From: Ensifer sesbaniae
GTDB lineage: Bacteria > Pseudomonadota > Alphaproteobacteria > Rhizobiales > Rhizobiaceae
NCBI RefSeq assembly: GCF_013283665.1
Contig: NZ_JABEKU010000001.1
Coordinates: forward strand, 930,001 to 994,000
Direction of reading: 5' to 3'
DNA length: 64,000 nucleotides
Below, piece after piece: positions 63,899 to 64,000 of the stretch. A program made the translations under genes and the position numbers. The notes beneath the pieces are model-generated. The model was given only the letters and a program-made list of their open reading frames with translations. It was not told the origin of the DNA and ran no database searches. Position 1 is the stretch's first letter. Each line of letters opens with the position of its first letter.

Positions 63899-64000
63899 GC
63901 CAGTTCCCCTTCGGCATCTCGACGCGCGGCGCTGCAAGCGACGCATATCCTTGCACTATAACGGGAAATCGGGGGCTGGAAACCGCTTTTTGAGAGCGCC

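Overview
The window looks like a chromosomal segment of a Sinorhizobium/Ensifer-type rhizobium (Alphaproteobacteria, Rhizobiales). The GC-rich coding style, phasin and acetoacetyl-CoA synthetase genes, a CbrA/PleC-DivJ-type kinase, RirA with its three cysteines, PhyR/NepR, OxyR, RIME-like intergenic palindromes and a tRNA-His without an encoded G-1 all fit. From memory, the order acsA2 - permease - cbrA - phasin - mmsA - fbpA - rirA - dppABCDF - ridA - phyR/nepR ... guaB ... oxyR follows the S. meliloti chromosome. I could not run an alignment, so species assignment is inference.

Layout. 1-10.6 kb: AsmA-like protein (cut by the window edge), acetoacetyl-CoA synthetase, a candidate sRNA, an orphan Fe(III)-type permease, the giant PAS histidine kinase cbrA behind a CtrA-type box, a phasin with a PhaR-like operator, and tRNA-His. 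10.6-19.8 kb: small stress-type gene, adenylate cyclase-TPR protein, peroxiredoxin-like protein, LysR/mmsA divergent pair, iron-binding protein fbpA and the iron regulator rirA under an Irr-type box, then a LuxR/response-regulator pair. 19.8-25.9 kb: a 650-bp structured leader and the dppABCDF importer. 26-35.4 kb: RidA, AI-2E-type permease, PhyR and NepR (general stress response switch) and a swarm of very small genes, many behind sequences matching the EcfG/RpoE2 promoter GGAAC-N16/17-CGTT; a FAD oxidoreductase and an SDR/TetR divergent pair also lie here. 35.4-38.7 kb: FAH-family hydrolase, a small unknown and a gamma-glutamyltransferase-family enzyme. 38.9-50.2 kb: accessory block with an octaheme cytochrome c-TPR protein, two head-to-head arylsulfatase genes both beheaded at one junction, a DUF1254 protein, small exported/membrane proteins, a lipoprotein hydrolase and an outer-membrane protein, ending near tRNA-Gln. 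51-64 kb: core genes ppx/gppA, rlmE, a VOC protein, an MFS exporter, an MBL-fold hydrolase remnant, guaB, MAPEG, alcohol dehydrogenase, dienelactone hydrolase, oxyR with an OxyR operator but no divergent catalase, a second LysR gene, a DUF1127 gene followed by a structured RNA, and a DUF937 protein.

How the parts connect. The most coherent system is the general stress response neighbourhood: PhyR (anti-anti-sigma), NepR (anti-sigma) and at least six small genes or transcripts at 26-35 kb (plus one at 10.6 kb) carrying matching promoters, including a small protein that resembles NepR but lacks its EPVP core. Iron control is represented by fbpA, an orphan permease and rirA. PHB metabolism is represented by acsA2 and the phasin. 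Most long open frames opposite the listed genes are GC-driven shadows.
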